Positions 26,509 through 36,623 are shown, numbered from the stretch's first letter. The stretch is 64,000 nucleotides of DNA from Corynebacterium minutissimum (GCF_000805675.1 NZ_JSEF01000006.1:248001-312000), one strand, 5' to 3'. Notes: generated from the sequence alone by a model not told the origin. Translations and numbers: made by a program.

Positions 26509-27744
26509 ATGCGAGCAACCACTGATGAACAGTTTCTAGCCGATTTCCAGGCCATGTCCGCCAACGGCGCAACCCCCGGCGGCGGCGTGGAGCGCCAGGC
26601 CGCCAGCGAGGGCGATAACCTCAACCGTGCCTGGTTCCACGAGGTCCTCGAATCCTTCGGCGCGCGCGTCATCTACGACGAGATTGGCAACCAATACGGG
26701 CTCTTCGAGCTCAACCCCGACGCTGAGTTCGTCGGCTTAGGCTCGCACCTGGATTCCCAGCCTTTGGCCGGCCGCTTCGACGGCGCCTATGGCGTGCTTG
26801 CAGCAGCGCATGCAGCAGGCCGCGTAGCCCAGTCAGGTGTGGACGCGCGCTATAACCTTGCGGTCATCAACTGGTTCAATGAGGAAGGCTCACGCTTCGC
26901 GCCGTCCATGATGGGCAGTTCCGTATTCACGGGAACGCTCACGCTTGCCGACGCCCACTCAGCCACCGACCTCGCCGGCGTCACCGTCGCTGAAGCGCAG
27001 AAGGCCGCGGGCTGGGCACCGCGCGGCGAGGCGCCCACTCTGGCCTCCTATGCGGAGATCCATGTCGAGCAAGGTAAAGAATTAGAAGCCAACGGCAACA
27101 CCATCGGTTTGGTCACGGCCACGTGGGGAGCAAAGAAGTTCCAAGCGGTGGTCTCCGGCGAACAAGGCCATACCGGTTCTACCCTCATGGCTGATAGGAA
27201 AGACGCCCTTTTCGGTGCTTCTCTCATCATCGCGGAGGTGGAGCGTCTTACCCACGAATTCCCGGAGGGTCAGCTGCAGGCTTCGGTCTCCCAGCTCACG
27301 CTGGAGCCAAACTCACCGGTAACCATTGCCCGCGAGGTGCGCTTCAACATCGACGTGCGCTCGCCCTCCACTGAAGTTCTTGATACTGCCTACAAGCGCC
27401 TGCAGGAGATCATCTCCGCCGCGGAGGAAGAATCCCGCACCTCAGTAGAGCTGACCCCCACCCACGAGTGGGCATTGAACCCCTACCCAGCCGATGGCGT
27501 GGCGCTGGCGCGTGACGTTGTTGAAGAGTGTGGTTACCCCTATCAAGAGATCTATACGGTGGCCGGCCATGACTCGACCAACCTCAAGGAGATGGTGCCA
27601 ACGGTGATGCTTTTCATCCCGTCTGTTGACGGCATCTCTCACAATGAGAAGGAGTTCACCACCGAGGCCGACTGCCTAGCGGGGCTTGACGTGTTTACTC
27701 ATGTGGCGCAGCGCCTCGTCACTACCGGTTGCGGAGAAAAGTAG
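26509..27744 (+). CDS. M20-type Zn hydrolase (allantoate amidohydrolase / N-carbamoyl amino acid hydrolase family)
   Basis: The 411-residue protein starts with ATG after AAGGAGAAAAGCG. Family metal ligands are all present: GSHLDSQPLAGRFDGAYGV (His and Asp), NEEGSRFAPSMMGS (Glu), EIHVEQGKELE (His) and GISHNEKE (His) near the C-terminus; GEQGHTGSTLM marks the dimerisation domain. Members remove carbamoyl groups from ureido acids such as beta-ureidopropionate, allantoate or N-carbamoyl amino acids, giving NH3, CO2 and an amino acid. With the preceding YtcJ-type enzyme and a PucR regulator, nitrogen salvage from an amide or ureide is the likely role. Confidence 0.86.
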   Translation: MRATTDEQFLADFQAMSANGATPGGGVERQAASEGDNLNRAWFHEVLESFGARVIYDEIGNQYGLFELNPDAEFVGLGSHLDSQPLAGRFDGAYGVLAAAHAAGRVAQSGVDARYNLAVINWFNEEGSRFAPSMMGSSVFTGTLTLADAHSATDLAGVTVAEAQKAAGWAPRGEAPTLASYAEIHVEQGKELEANGNTIGLVTATWGAKKFQAVVSGEQGHTGSTLMADRKDALFGASLIIAEVERLTHEFPEGQLQASVSQLTLEPNSPVTIAREVRFNIDVRSPSTEVLDTAYKRLQEIISAAEEESRTSVELTPTHEWALNPYPADGVALARDVVEECGYPYQEIYTVAGHDSTNLKEMVPTVMLFIPSVDGISHNEKEFTTEADCLAGLDVFTHVAQRLVTTGCGEK

Positions 27745-27770
27745 GCAAGCGGTAGCGAGAGCTGGGCGGA

Positions 27771-28217
27771 CTAGTCGTCATCACTCCAGTTCTCATAACC
27801 GAAGGCGGCCAGCGCGATCTCAAAGCCGCGCTTCATCGCTTCGAGCTCTTCTTCACTGACCTCATAGGTGCGCAAGCGCGCTGGGCCGGTGAGTGGTACG
27901 TGAAGCAGGAAGTGACGGCCCTCTTCGGTGATATCACACAGGCGGCGACGAAGGTCTGCGGGGTCATCGACGATAGAAATAAGGTCATCGCGCACCAACC
28001 GCTTCACCGCTTGACCAATGGTGGCCGGCTGCCAGCCCAACTCTTTACGCAGCTGCAGAATCGGGATGGGGCCCTTCTTGTCGATGAGCCGGAGAAGATT
28101 GAGATGGGAACCGGAGATGCCGTACTCACGGCGTGCTTCCGCATCAAACCGCGCGCGGGCTCGCTCTAGCCTGCGCCATTCAGCAATAGTCTCCGAAACC
28201 TTTTCGTTATCAGCCAC
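27771..28217 (-). CDS. MarR-family transcriptional regulator
   Basis: The 148-residue protein has a MarR winged helix: GISGSHLNLLRLIDKKGPIP, the recognition region LGWQPATIGQAVKRLVRDDL, and the wing SIVDDPADLRRRLCDITEEG. GTG 28217 lies 7 nt after TACGCT (28225-28230), so the transcript is probably leaderless. It converges on the M20 hydrolase gene (26 nt between stops). Directly upstream on its strand lies the micro-ORF/terminator unit at 28287-28383. Confidence 0.85.
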   Translation of the reverse strand: MADNEKVSETIAEWRRLERARARFDAEARREYGISGSHLNLLRLIDKKGPIPILQLRKELGWQPATIGQAVKRLVRDDLISIVDDPADLRRRLCDITEEGRHFLLHVPLTGPARLRTYEVSEEELEAMKRGFEIALAAFGYENWSDDD

Positions 28218-28286
28218 GCGATTAAGCGTATGAGTTTGGGGCTGGTGGCCGCAAATGTTTACAGCGAAAAATTCTCTAAGGCTAAA

Positions 28287-28332
28287 ACTTCAGCGCCCGG
28301 GCCACACGCAAAGGGGCCACGAGCGCTGAAGT
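28287..28332 (-). terminator. Terminator hairpin overlapping a leaderless micro-ORF
   Basis: On the minus strand ACTTCAGCGC pairs perfectly with GCGCTGAAGT around a 26-nt loop containing GGCC repeats, followed by TTTAG. The micro-ORF at 28290-28370 is translated through this hairpin and its TGA lies in the 3' arm. Confidence 0.65.
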
Positions 28333-28370
28333 CTCTCTATCTCTCTCTGTGTGCGTTCTCTCCAACGCAC
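28290..28370 (-). CDS. Leaderless Arg-rich micro-ORF, 26 codons (leader peptide or small RNA)
   Basis: The minus strand has CATACT (28378-28383) exactly 7 nt before a GTG at 28370, the spacing of a leaderless start. The frame begins V-R-W-R-E-R-T-Q-R-E, ends in W-P-G-R and stops at 28290. Seven of 26 codons are Arg, three of them AGA, which is rare in high-GC actinobacteria. GTGCGTT and AACGCAC at the start form a small hairpin with a GGAGAG loop. A related unit with the same -10, spacing and first codons occurs at 30090-30162. It may be an attenuator leader for the downstream marR gene or an independent small RNA. Coding is not proven. Confidence 0.45.
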   Translation of the reverse strand: MRWRERTQREIERLQRSWPLCVWPGR

Positions 28371-28564
28371 GAAACTCAGTATGCAACTTTTTTATTAAAA
28401 ATGCTCGTTCGTTGCCGAGAGAGGTAGAGCGTGTGAGCTGTGTATTCCCTGCAAGTGAACGATTGTGCAGGTAAGGGCTATTGAAGCTGCAGGGCATAAG
28501 GATGGGGAGTTGTCCCCGGGGTTAGAAACGGGGGTAAGGCAGACCTAAGGTAATCTCGGGAGCC

Positions 28565-29677
28565 ATGAGAATAGGAATCATCGGCGCTGGTATTTCCGGT
28601 CTTGCACTAGGGGCAGCCCTTCACCGCCACGGTATAGACGTGCAAATTTACGAACGTCACCCGCGAGTTCGCAGCGGCGGCGCCGGCATCACCCTCGCCC
28701 CGAACGGCCTAGCCGCTCTCGATGCTCTAGGTATTGGGGCGGGCTTCCGTGAACTCCAAGAAAACCAAGTCCCCTTACAGGGTGGATTGCGTAGGCCGCA
28801 GGGAAACTGGCTAACGAACATCCCGGCCGAGATTACCAAGGCCTCACTTGCGCTCGATCGATCCGAGCTCCACGCGCTGCTCTTAGAGGATATTCCCGGG
28901 GCGCGTATTCACACGTCCGCCGATTCCGTGCACGTTGACGCGGGCTCCGGCGTCGTCAGCTTCGCCGACGGCTCACAGGAACAGTTCGACGTGGTGATTG
29001 GGGCAGACGGGATCCGCAGCTCGGTACGCCGCAGCTGCTTCAATGACCCCGGAATCAGCTACGCAGGCTACAACGCGTGGCGGGCAATCAGCGAAGCCCC
29101 AGCTCTGAACGTTGGCTTCGAAACCTGGGGCGTGGGCGCTCGATTCGGAGCCGTCCCGCTTCACAACGGTCGCGTCTACTGGTTCGCTGTCCTCTCCGGG
29201 CCGGAAGCTCAGCCAAGCGAGACCGGCCTGAGCCAGTTGAGGGACACCTTCGGTCAGTGGCATGAACCCATTCCTGCCTTGCTTCACTCGACGCCGGAGG
29301 AGTCGATCCAGTACCTGCCGATCCAGGAGTTGGCGTCTCCCCTGCCGAGTTACCACACTGGCAAGGTGGTGCTGGTGGGCGATGCGGCCCACGCAATGAC
29401 CCCGAACCTCGGGCAGGGGGCATGCCAGGGTCTTGAGGATGCCGCAGTTCTTGCCGCGCTTCTTCAGAACGGCAATGTGGATTTCGGGGCTTACGACGAG
29501 CACCGTCTCCGCCGAAGCCAGAACATTGCGCGTCGATCCGGGCTCGTTGGGCGCACTGTTCACACCGGTGGTGCTCGGATAGCAGCAGCGCGCAATTGGG
29601 TGCTCCAACGTATGCCGGATGCAGCTACTAACCGACAAGTGCAGGCGGTTAGCAGCTGGGAAATGCCCGCGTTGTAG
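28565..29677 (+). CDS. FAD-dependent monooxygenase (UbiH/PHBH type)
   Basis: The 370-residue protein has the FAD motifs of group A flavin monooxygenases: GIIGAGISGLALGAAL at the N-terminus, the Arg-containing YERHPRVRSGGAGI, the mid-sequence VVIGADGIRSSVRR, and VVLVGDAAHAMTPNLGQGACQGLEDA. It should hydroxylate an aromatic or similar small substrate with NAD(P)H and O2. ATG 28565 lies 8 nt after TAATCT (28551-28556), fitting a leaderless transcript. No ring-cleavage gene is adjacent, so the substrate is open; resistance-type hydroxylation of an antibiotic is another possibility in this family. Confidence 0.85.
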   Translation: MRIGIIGAGISGLALGAALHRHGIDVQIYERHPRVRSGGAGITLAPNGLAALDALGIGAGFRELQENQVPLQGGLRRPQGNWLTNIPAEITKASLALDRSELHALLLEDIPGARIHTSADSVHVDAGSGVVSFADGSQEQFDVVIGADGIRSSVRRSCFNDPGISYAGYNAWRAISEAPALNVGFETWGVGARFGAVPLHNGRVYWFAVLSGPEAQPSETGLSQLRDTFGQWHEPIPALLHSTPEESIQYLPIQELASPLPSYHTGKVVLVGDAAHAMTPNLGQGACQGLEDAAVLAALLQNGNVDFGAYDEHRLRRSQNIARRSGLVGRTVHTGGARIAAARNWVLQRMPDAATNRQVQAVSSWEMPAL

Positions 29678-30024
29678 AGCAATTGTAGGCTGAGCCAGGT
29701 TTAGAAGTCATCGATGATGAGCTTCTTCATCTGCATCATGTAGGCGAACGCGTCGGGTCGCAGCAGAAGCTCTTCCGCGGTGGCAAGGATCATTGCAGCG
29801 ACTATCGACCATGTCATCGCCCAACGCGTGGTACGCCGCTACTCCATCACGCAGCCTCGCACTGATGCTGGGCGCACCATCTACACACTTGCGCTGAAAC
29901 TGACCCAGAGCACCACCTCGGACGAAGCAGCAGTATGGGGGTGCACAACTGCACGAACTCTCCACGATCTACCGTTCCTGGATGGACGAGAAAACGACAC
30001 AGATTTGGCCCTTAACCCGAAAAC
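29678..30024. other. Non-coding or decayed region after the monooxygenase gene
   Basis: About 350 nt without a convincing gene. A plus-strand frame (from about 29780) and a minus-strand frame ending at 29701 both look protein-like over short distances but match no family I know and lack good starts. The region may be a decayed insertion. Confidence 0.4.
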
Positions 30025-30060
30025 GTCGACGAGCCCCCAGGGAATAGGGGGCTCGTCGGC
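30025..30060 (-). terminator. Terminator hairpin of the second micro-unit
   Basis: CGACGAGCCCCC (30027-30038) pairs with GGGGGCTCGTCG (30047-30058) around an 8-nt loop, extended by G-U and G-C pairs. On the minus strand it is followed by ACGTTTTC. Confidence 0.65.
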
Positions 30061-30089
30061 GTCTCTATCAAGTCCCTCCGTGTATCGGC

Positions 30090-30149
30090 TCAAGCCGCCC
30101 TCCGGAGGGGGAGGGGTTCTCTCTCTCGCATGCGCTCTCTCAAACGCAC
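30090..30149 (-). CDS. Second leaderless Arg-rich micro-ORF, 19 codons
   Basis: As at 28370, CATACT (30157-30162) lies 7 nt before GTG 30149 on the minus strand. The frame reads V-R-L-R-E-R-M-R-E-R-E-P-L-P and stops at 30090; seven of 19 codons are Arg. The upstream context CATACT-N7-GTGCGT and the GAGAGAG coding tract are shared with the unit at 28370, and a strong terminator follows 32 nt after the stop. There is no gene on this strand downstream before the next converging gene, so here the unit appears free-standing. Confidence 0.42.
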   Translation of the reverse strand: MRLRERMREREPLPLRRAA

Positions 30150-30218
30150 AAGAATGAGTATGGTGGGCTGTGCTGGCATCGCCATGGACTCAGCCTGGCA
30201 ATCGTCTGTGCGTCTTTT

Positions 30219-31019
30219 CTAGTCGAACTTTGCTGGGCGCTTCTCCAAGAAAGCCATGACACCTTCCTTGTGCCCAGCAGAGGCCATCCGGGCATACTGC
30301 GTGGGCTCTTCCCACGACAGCTGCTCATCAAGCTGACTTAGCGCCGAGCGGTTGATGGCCTCCTTAGCCTTGGCCAGAGCGTCACGTGGTGCGATGTGCA
30401 GGCGCTCGACTACCTTGAGGGCGGTTTCCAGGGCCTGGCCTTGGGGCGCGCGCTTAGCGACGATCCCTGCGTCCGCAGCCTCCTCGGCCCCCAGCTTGTC
30501 CTGCAGCAGGGACAGCGCGAGCGCGCGGTGGCGGCCTAGTGAGGCCAAAGCAGTGAGGCTGACACCGCCGTCGGGGATGAGGCCAATCTTGCCGAAGGGC
30601 AGTGTGAAATAGGATTCCTCGCCGGCCACGATGAGATCGCAGGCAAAGGCTAGCGAGGCGCCGGCACCGGCGGCAGCGCCTTCCACGGCAGCGATGACGG
30701 GCACCTCAGCAGCTTGAATCTCGGAGATGAGAGCGTTGAGCTGTGGCAGCATCGTCGACTCAGCCGGGTTGGGGGTTTCACCTGACTTCTGTGCTGCAGC
30801 CGCGGCCTGGGCCGCCGCCACGATGTCTGCGCCCGCGCAGAAGGCGGTCTCATCACCGGTGATGATGAGGGCACGGATGGAGGGGTCTTGGGAGGCGTCG
30901 GCAAGCGCGGCGGAAAGTGCTACGCAGTGTTCCTTGGCAATGGCATTGCGGCGCGCGGAGTTGTTGATCTGGGCAATGAGGGCAGAACCCTCACGGCGGG
31001 TCAGGATAGCTTCGGTCAT
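30219..31019 (-). CDS. Enoyl-CoA hydratase/isomerase family protein
   Basis: The 266-residue crotonase-fold protein has the two oxyanion-hole segments, DETAFCAGADIVAAA near residue 60 and AAVEGAAAGAGASLAFACDL near 110, then EESYFTLPFGKIGLIPDGG. It should hydrate or isomerise an acyl-CoA. ATG 31019 follows AAGGA; its start lies 3 nt after the stop of the nitronate monooxygenase-like gene. It is the last gene of a three-gene operon with that gene and a thioesterase. Confidence 0.87.
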   Translation of the reverse strand: MTEAILTRREGSALIAQINNSARRNAIAKEHCVALSAALADASQDPSIRALIITGDETAFCAGADIVAAAQAAAAAQKSGETPNPAESTMLPQLNALISEIQAAEVPVIAAVEGAAAGAGASLAFACDLIVAGEESYFTLPFGKIGLIPDGGVSLTALASLGRHRALALSLLQDKLGAEEAADAGIVAKRAPQGQALETALKVVERLHIAPRDALAKAKEAINRSALSQLDEQLSWEEPTQYARMASAGHKEGVMAFLEKRPAKFD

Positions 31020-31022
31020 GGG

Positions 31023-32427
<1,405 letters not shown>

Positions 32428-32509
32428 TCATCCTCCTTGAAAGGTAAAGTGTTGCGTATCACTATACATACGAATTGTGGTTCGTAACGCTAATCGAGAG
32501 GAGAGCGCC

Positions 32510-33694
32510 ATGACAACGGATCTGCTCGGCATTGAATCCCTGTTGACCGATGAGGAAAAGGCCACGCGCGATCGGGTGGCTGCGCTGGTCAGCGAGCACA
32601 TCCGACCCCACATTGCCCAGTGGTACGAGGATGCCGTCTTGCCAGAATCCATCTTCCCGGTACTCGCGGAGGCCGGTCTGTTTGGCATGCACCTCGACGG
32701 CTACGGTTGCGCCGGGCGCTCCGCAGTGGAGTATGGGCTGGCCATGCAGGAATTGGAGGCAGGGGATTCCGGGATTCGCACGGTGGTCTCCGTGCAAGGA
32801 TCACTGGCGATGTCCGCGATTTATAAGCACGGCTCCGAAGAACAGAAGCAACAGTGGCTTCCCGCAATGGCCGCAGGTGACGTCATTGGTTGCTTTGGGC
32901 TAACGGAGCCGACTGCGGGCTCGGACCCAGCGGGCATGGCGACGGTGGCGCGTTACCGCTCGGGCGAGTGGGTACTCGATGGCGCCAAGCGTTGGATTGG
33001 TCTGGCGAGCGTGGCCAAAGTGGCCATCATCTGGGCCAAGGTGGCTGAGGAGGACGCTGCCGCTGCCGACGTGGAGCCCGGCGTGCGCGGCTTCATCGTG
33101 CCGACGTCGACACCAGGGTTTACAGCGAGCCCGATTACGAACAAGCTCTCGATGCGCGCGTCCATCCAGTGCGATATTGAACTGGAAGGGGTTACCCTGC
33201 CCGCGGATGCACTGCTGCCCAAGCATCCAGGTCTGAAGGGGCCGTTCATGTGCCTCAACGAAGCCCGCTTCGGCATCAGTTTCGGTGCATTGGGTGCGGC
33301 GCGTGATTCACTCGAAGCCGCCCTAGCCTACGCGAAGGAGCGCACACAGTTTGACCGCTCCTTGGCGTCCTTTCAGCTGACGCAAAAGAAGCTCGTTGAC
33401 ATGGCAGTGGAGCTCAACAAAGGCCAGCTACTCGCGCTGCAGCTCGGCCGCGCCAAGGATGCTGGCACGCTGGAGCCTTATCAGATTTCCGTGGGCAAGC
33501 TGGCGAATTGCCGCACGGCCATCGAGATTTGCCGCGAGGCCCGCACCATCCTCGGCGGCAACGGCATCACCACGGACTACTCGCCGCTGCGCCATGCTGC
33601 GAACCTGGAATCCGTGCGGACCTACGAGGGCACGGATGAGATCCACACGCTGATTCTGGGCCGCGTGCTGACAGGGGAGCAGGCGTTTAGCTAA
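32510..33694 (+). CDS. Acyl-CoA dehydrogenase, glutaryl-CoA dehydrogenase-like
   Basis: The 394-residue FAD enzyme starts at ATG 32510 after AGAGGAGAG; an upstream in-frame start lacks a binding site. Family segments are CFGLTEPTAGSDPAGM, WVLDGAKRWIGLASVAKVAIIWAK, RFGISFGALGAARDSLEAALAYAKERTQFDRSL and, near the end, the catalytic Glu in RTYEGTDEIHTLILGRVLTG. The YEGT-(D/H)-(E/D)-IHxLILGR end is characteristic of glutaryl-CoA dehydrogenases, so a short dicarboxylyl or branched acyl-CoA is the likely substrate. It is divergent from the thioesterase operon. Confidence 0.86.
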   Translation: MTTDLLGIESLLTDEEKATRDRVAALVSEHIRPHIAQWYEDAVLPESIFPVLAEAGLFGMHLDGYGCAGRSAVEYGLAMQELEAGDSGIRTVVSVQGSLAMSAIYKHGSEEQKQQWLPAMAAGDVIGCFGLTEPTAGSDPAGMATVARYRSGEWVLDGAKRWIGLASVAKVAIIWAKVAEEDAAAADVEPGVRGFIVPTSTPGFTASPITNKLSMRASIQCDIELEGVTLPADALLPKHPGLKGPFMCLNEARFGISFGALGAARDSLEAALAYAKERTQFDRSLASFQLTQKKLVDMAVELNKGQLLALQLGRAKDAGTLEPYQISVGKLANCRTAIEICREARTILGGNGITTDYSPLRHAANLESVRTYEGTDEIHTLILGRVLTGEQAFS

Positions 33695-33731
33695 GTACGC
33701 ATCCTGGATGTGCGTGTTCTGGACTGAGTTT

Positions 33732-35177
33732 CTAAGAATCAATACTGAGCAAGAGCAGCTCCGCGCGGGTGACGGGATTGCTCAGGTCCACGCCGCAGAG
33801 TTGCTCGATCTTGTCCAAGCGGGCGCGCACCGTGTGCCGGTGAACGCCGAGCTCCGCGGCAGCGGTGGCCAAGTTGGCGTTGCCCACGAGGAAGGAACGC
33901 AGGGTGGCGCACAACTCTGTGTTGTGATGTGCATCGTGCTCGATGAGGCGGCTGACCGTTGCCGCGCGCCGGGCAGCGAGGGCCTCGGGTACTCCGGGTT
34001 CTGCCAGCCAGGTAGGGGCAGCCGAATCGAAGGTCGCCGCAGTGCCGAGCGGCAGGCTGCGCGCGTGGCTTTGGAGTGAGGACAACAGCGCCGGTGTCAG
34101 CGCCTGCCATTGGATGCGTTGCAGGATAGACGTCCGGAGGTAGCGGGTGTGTTTCCCGCTCAAGTTCGGGTTCGCGGTGCCCGCGGGAAGCGCGATAAGT
34201 GCGGAATCGTGTTCCGGGCGGATGAGGCTGCGAGGCTCGGCTTTTCCAATCTCGCTCAACGCCCGCGCGAGGCGGGAGGGGGAGGGTGCAGTGAGGAACA
34301 GAAAATCCACGAAGTCATAGCTATCGACCATGTGGAAGGCCGCCTGTAAAGCGGGGGAGTCAACCCCGGCCAGTTGGGCGTCCAGCGCCAAGGCCCCGAG
34401 GATCGTGTGCGCAGTGGTGTCGGGATGATCCAAGAGCAGGCTGGCCAGGCCCGCGAGGTGCCGGATGAGCGCGCGGGAGTAGGAATCGAACTTCTCCGCG
34501 CGCGTTACCGCGATGGCCCAGCGTCGTCCCGCCGATCCGAAGATGCTGGTGATGGTGGCGCCTGTGCTTGTCGACGTCCCCGTTCCCCGCCCCGTTTGCT
34601 CCGCGGCCTTCACCGCGGCGTCGGCTGCACTGAGGTGGCCGCGATCGCTGCGGCTGACCACAGCTCCGGAGGAACTGGCCACCGCTACCGCAGCGCCAAG
34701 TTCTTTGCTGGCTTGCATGACAAGCGCCCCGATGCTCGTGGCGGCTGCTTGGTTGAGGCGCTCCTGCTGGCGGTGGAGCGCAAAGTGCGCGTTATTGTCC
34801 AAGCGGGCCTGTTCCTGGGCCACGGCCGTGGTGATGGAGACGAATCGGGTGGCGCGCGGGATCTCAAAGAGGGTGAGATTGTGCTGGGAACACGCGTGGA
34901 TGAGTGCGGTGGGGACCTCGCTAAAGGCCAGCCCGGTGCCGAAGCCGATGCCCTGCACGCCGGCCGCGGTCAGAGCCGCGCCATAGCGCTCGAATCCTTC
35001 GGCTTCCTCCTGGAAGGCAAGCCCCAGGGTGAGCATAAGCGCCCCGGGGGAGGTGAACTCGCTGGGGTCCGCGAGCTCGGAGGCGTGGATCGTGTTGAAC
35101 GTAGCGCTAGCGGTGACGATGCTTCGCAGGTTTAAAGAGCGCTGGTTGAGCAGCCAGCGGAAGGAAATCTCACGCAT
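33732..35177 (-). CDS. gabR: PucR-type regulator of the GABA operon
   Basis: The 481-residue protein has an N-terminal PucR sensor domain (NLRSIVTASATFNTIHASEL, FGTGLAFSEVPTALIHACSQ), a long middle region and a C-terminal PucR helix-turn-helix (LGVHRHTVRARLDKIEQLCG, then SRAELLLL-like end). It is divergent from gabT with a 117-nt gap. In C. glutamicum a PucR-type GabR activates gabTDP, the same arrangement as here. The ATG at 35177 lies 7 nt after TAGCCT (35185-35190), suggesting a leaderless transcript. In the gap, CACACTA occurs twice at 35251 and 35263, 12 bp apart, a possible activator site. Confidence 0.84.
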   Translation of the reverse strand: MREISFRWLLNQRSLNLRSIVTASATFNTIHASELADPSEFTSPGALMLTLGLAFQEEAEGFERYGAALTAAGVQGIGFGTGLAFSEVPTALIHACSQHNLTLFEIPRATRFVSITTAVAQEQARLDNNAHFALHRQQERLNQAAATSIGALVMQASKELGAAVAVASSSGAVVSRSDRGHLSAADAAVKAAEQTGRGTGTSTSTGATITSIFGSAGRRWAIAVTRAEKFDSYSRALIRHLAGLASLLLDHPDTTAHTILGALALDAQLAGVDSPALQAAFHMVDSYDFVDFLFLTAPSPSRLARALSEIGKAEPRSLIRPEHDSALIALPAGTANPNLSGKHTRYLRTSILQRIQWQALTPALLSSLQSHARSLPLGTAATFDSAAPTWLAEPGVPEALAARRAATVSRLIEHDAHHNTELCATLRSFLVGNANLATAAAELGVHRHTVRARLDKIEQLCGVDLSNPVTRAELLLLSIDS

Positions 35178-35294
35178 GATGGACAGGCTACACAGTTAAG
35201 CGGGGGAAATTTATACACATCGTCCATATCGCGAAGAGGGTGGCGGAGGCCACACTAAAGGGCACACTATTCATCCGAGCACAAAAGGAAGATA

Positions 35295-36623
35295 ATGCAG
35301 GAACTTCAGTACCACATTGAGCAGTCCCGCCACCTGGGCCAGCAGGTCCCGGGTCCGAAGAGCGCCGCCCTGGATGAGCGCCGCAAGAATGCCCTCCCAG
35401 CGGGCATGGCGCCGTCCCTTCCGGGCTACGTGGTGGATGCCGACGGCGGCATTCTTGCCGACGCCGACGGCAACCGCTTCATCGACCTTGCTTCTGGTAT
35501 TGCTGTGACCTCCGCTGGTGCATCTAACCCGGCCGTCGTCGCTGCAGTCCAGGAGGCCGTGGCACACTTCACGCACACCTCCTTCACTATCTCCCCATAC
35601 GAGTCCTACGTTGCCGTGGCAGAGAAGCTTAACGAGGTCACGCCGGGTGATCACCCGAAGAAGACCGCGCTGTTTAACTCTGGCGCGGAGGCCGTCGAGA
35701 ACGCAGTAAAGATTGCCCGCAACTACACCGGCAAACGCGGCGTCGTGGTCATGGACCGCGCCTTCCACGGCCGCACCAACCTGACCATGGCGATGACCGC
35801 TAAGCAGTCGCCCTACAAGAACGGCTTTGGTCCCTTTGCTCCGGAAATCTACCGCGCGCCGATGTCCTACCCGTTGCGTGACGGTCTGAGCGGTGCCGAG
35901 GCTGCCAAGAAGACCATCACCATGATTGAGCAAGAAGTCGGCGCGGCCAACCTGGCCTGTGTTGTCGCTGAGCCGATTCAGGGCGAGGGCGGCTTTGTCG
36001 TCCCAGCCGATGGCTACCTTGCAGCAATCCAGAAGTGGTGCAACGACAATGACGTCGTCTTCATCGTTGATGAGATTCAGGCGGGCATGATGCGCACCGG
36101 TACGTGGTTTGCCTCCGACCACGAGGGCATCGTTCCGGACATGGTGACTATCGCCAAGGGTATTGCCTCCGGCATGCCGCTGTCCGCAGTGACCGGCCGT
36201 GCAGAAATCATGGACGCCCCGCAGCCAGGTGGCCTGGGTGGTACCTACACCGGTAACCCGGTGGCCTGTGCTGCTGCACTGGCAACCTTCAAGGAATTCG
36301 AGGAGAAGGACTTCGGTGCGCGCGCCCAGAACCTCGAGAAGATTGCCCGCGAGGAGCTGGAACCCATCCTGGGCGATGAACGCGTGGCCGAGTTCCGCGG
36401 CCGCGGCGCCATGCTTGCCCTCGAATTTCTCACCGCAGAGGGCGAGCCCGATTCCGAGTTAGTGCACAAGATCGCCGACGCCGCCAAGTCCGAGGGCGTC
36501 CTGCTGTTGACCTGCGGTCTCGACCACAACGTCATCCGCTTCCTGCCTTCCCTGGCCATCCCGGAGGACCTGTGGCGTGAGGCGCTGCAGGTGGTGGTGA
36601 AGCAGTTCAACGAGTACAAGTAA
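35295..36623 (+). CDS. gabT: 4-aminobutyrate aminotransferase
   Basis: The 442-residue class III PLP aminotransferase starts after AAAGGAAG. Motifs: DLASGIAVTSAGASNPAVV, FNSGAEAVENAVKIARNYTG, VMDRAFHGRTNLTMAMT, VAEPIQGEGGF, VDEIQAGMMRTGTWFA and the PLP Lys K288 in TIAKGIASGMP. It should convert 4-aminobutyrate and 2-oxoglutarate to succinate semialdehyde and glutamate. It is followed by gabD (31 nt) and gabP, and controlled by the divergent gabR. Confidence 0.93.
   Translation: MQELQYHIEQSRHLGQQVPGPKSAALDERRKNALPAGMAPSLPGYVVDADGGILADADGNRFIDLASGIAVTSAGASNPAVVAAVQEAVAHFTHTSFTISPYESYVAVAEKLNEVTPGDHPKKTALFNSGAEAVENAVKIARNYTGKRGVVVMDRAFHGRTNLTMAMTAKQSPYKNGFGPFAPEIYRAPMSYPLRDGLSGAEAAKKTITMIEQEVGAANLACVVAEPIQGEGGFVVPADGYLAAIQKWCNDNDVVFIVDEIQAGMMRTGTWFASDHEGIVPDMVTIAKGIASGMPLSAVTGRAEIMDAPQPGGLGGTYTGNPVACAAALATFKEFEEKDFGARAQNLEKIAREELEPILGDERVAEFRGRGAMLALEFLTAEGEPDSELVHKIADAAKSEGVLLLTCGLDHNVIRFLPSLAIPEDLWREALQVVVKQFNEYK

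Noticed and set aside
28535..28556. DtxR-type iron box (TAAGGCAGACCTAAGGTAA) before the monooxygenase
   Set aside because: Only 11 of 19 positions match the consensus and the core is not symmetric.
29701..29817. 38-residue minus-strand ORF (MTWSIVAAMILATAEELLLR...)
   Set aside because: One hydrophobic stretch but no ribosome binding site, no -10 at leaderless spacing and no family; treated as possible remnant only.
29780..30024. Plus-strand ORF considered as a transposase fragment
   Set aside because: No DDE or other transposase motif could be identified.
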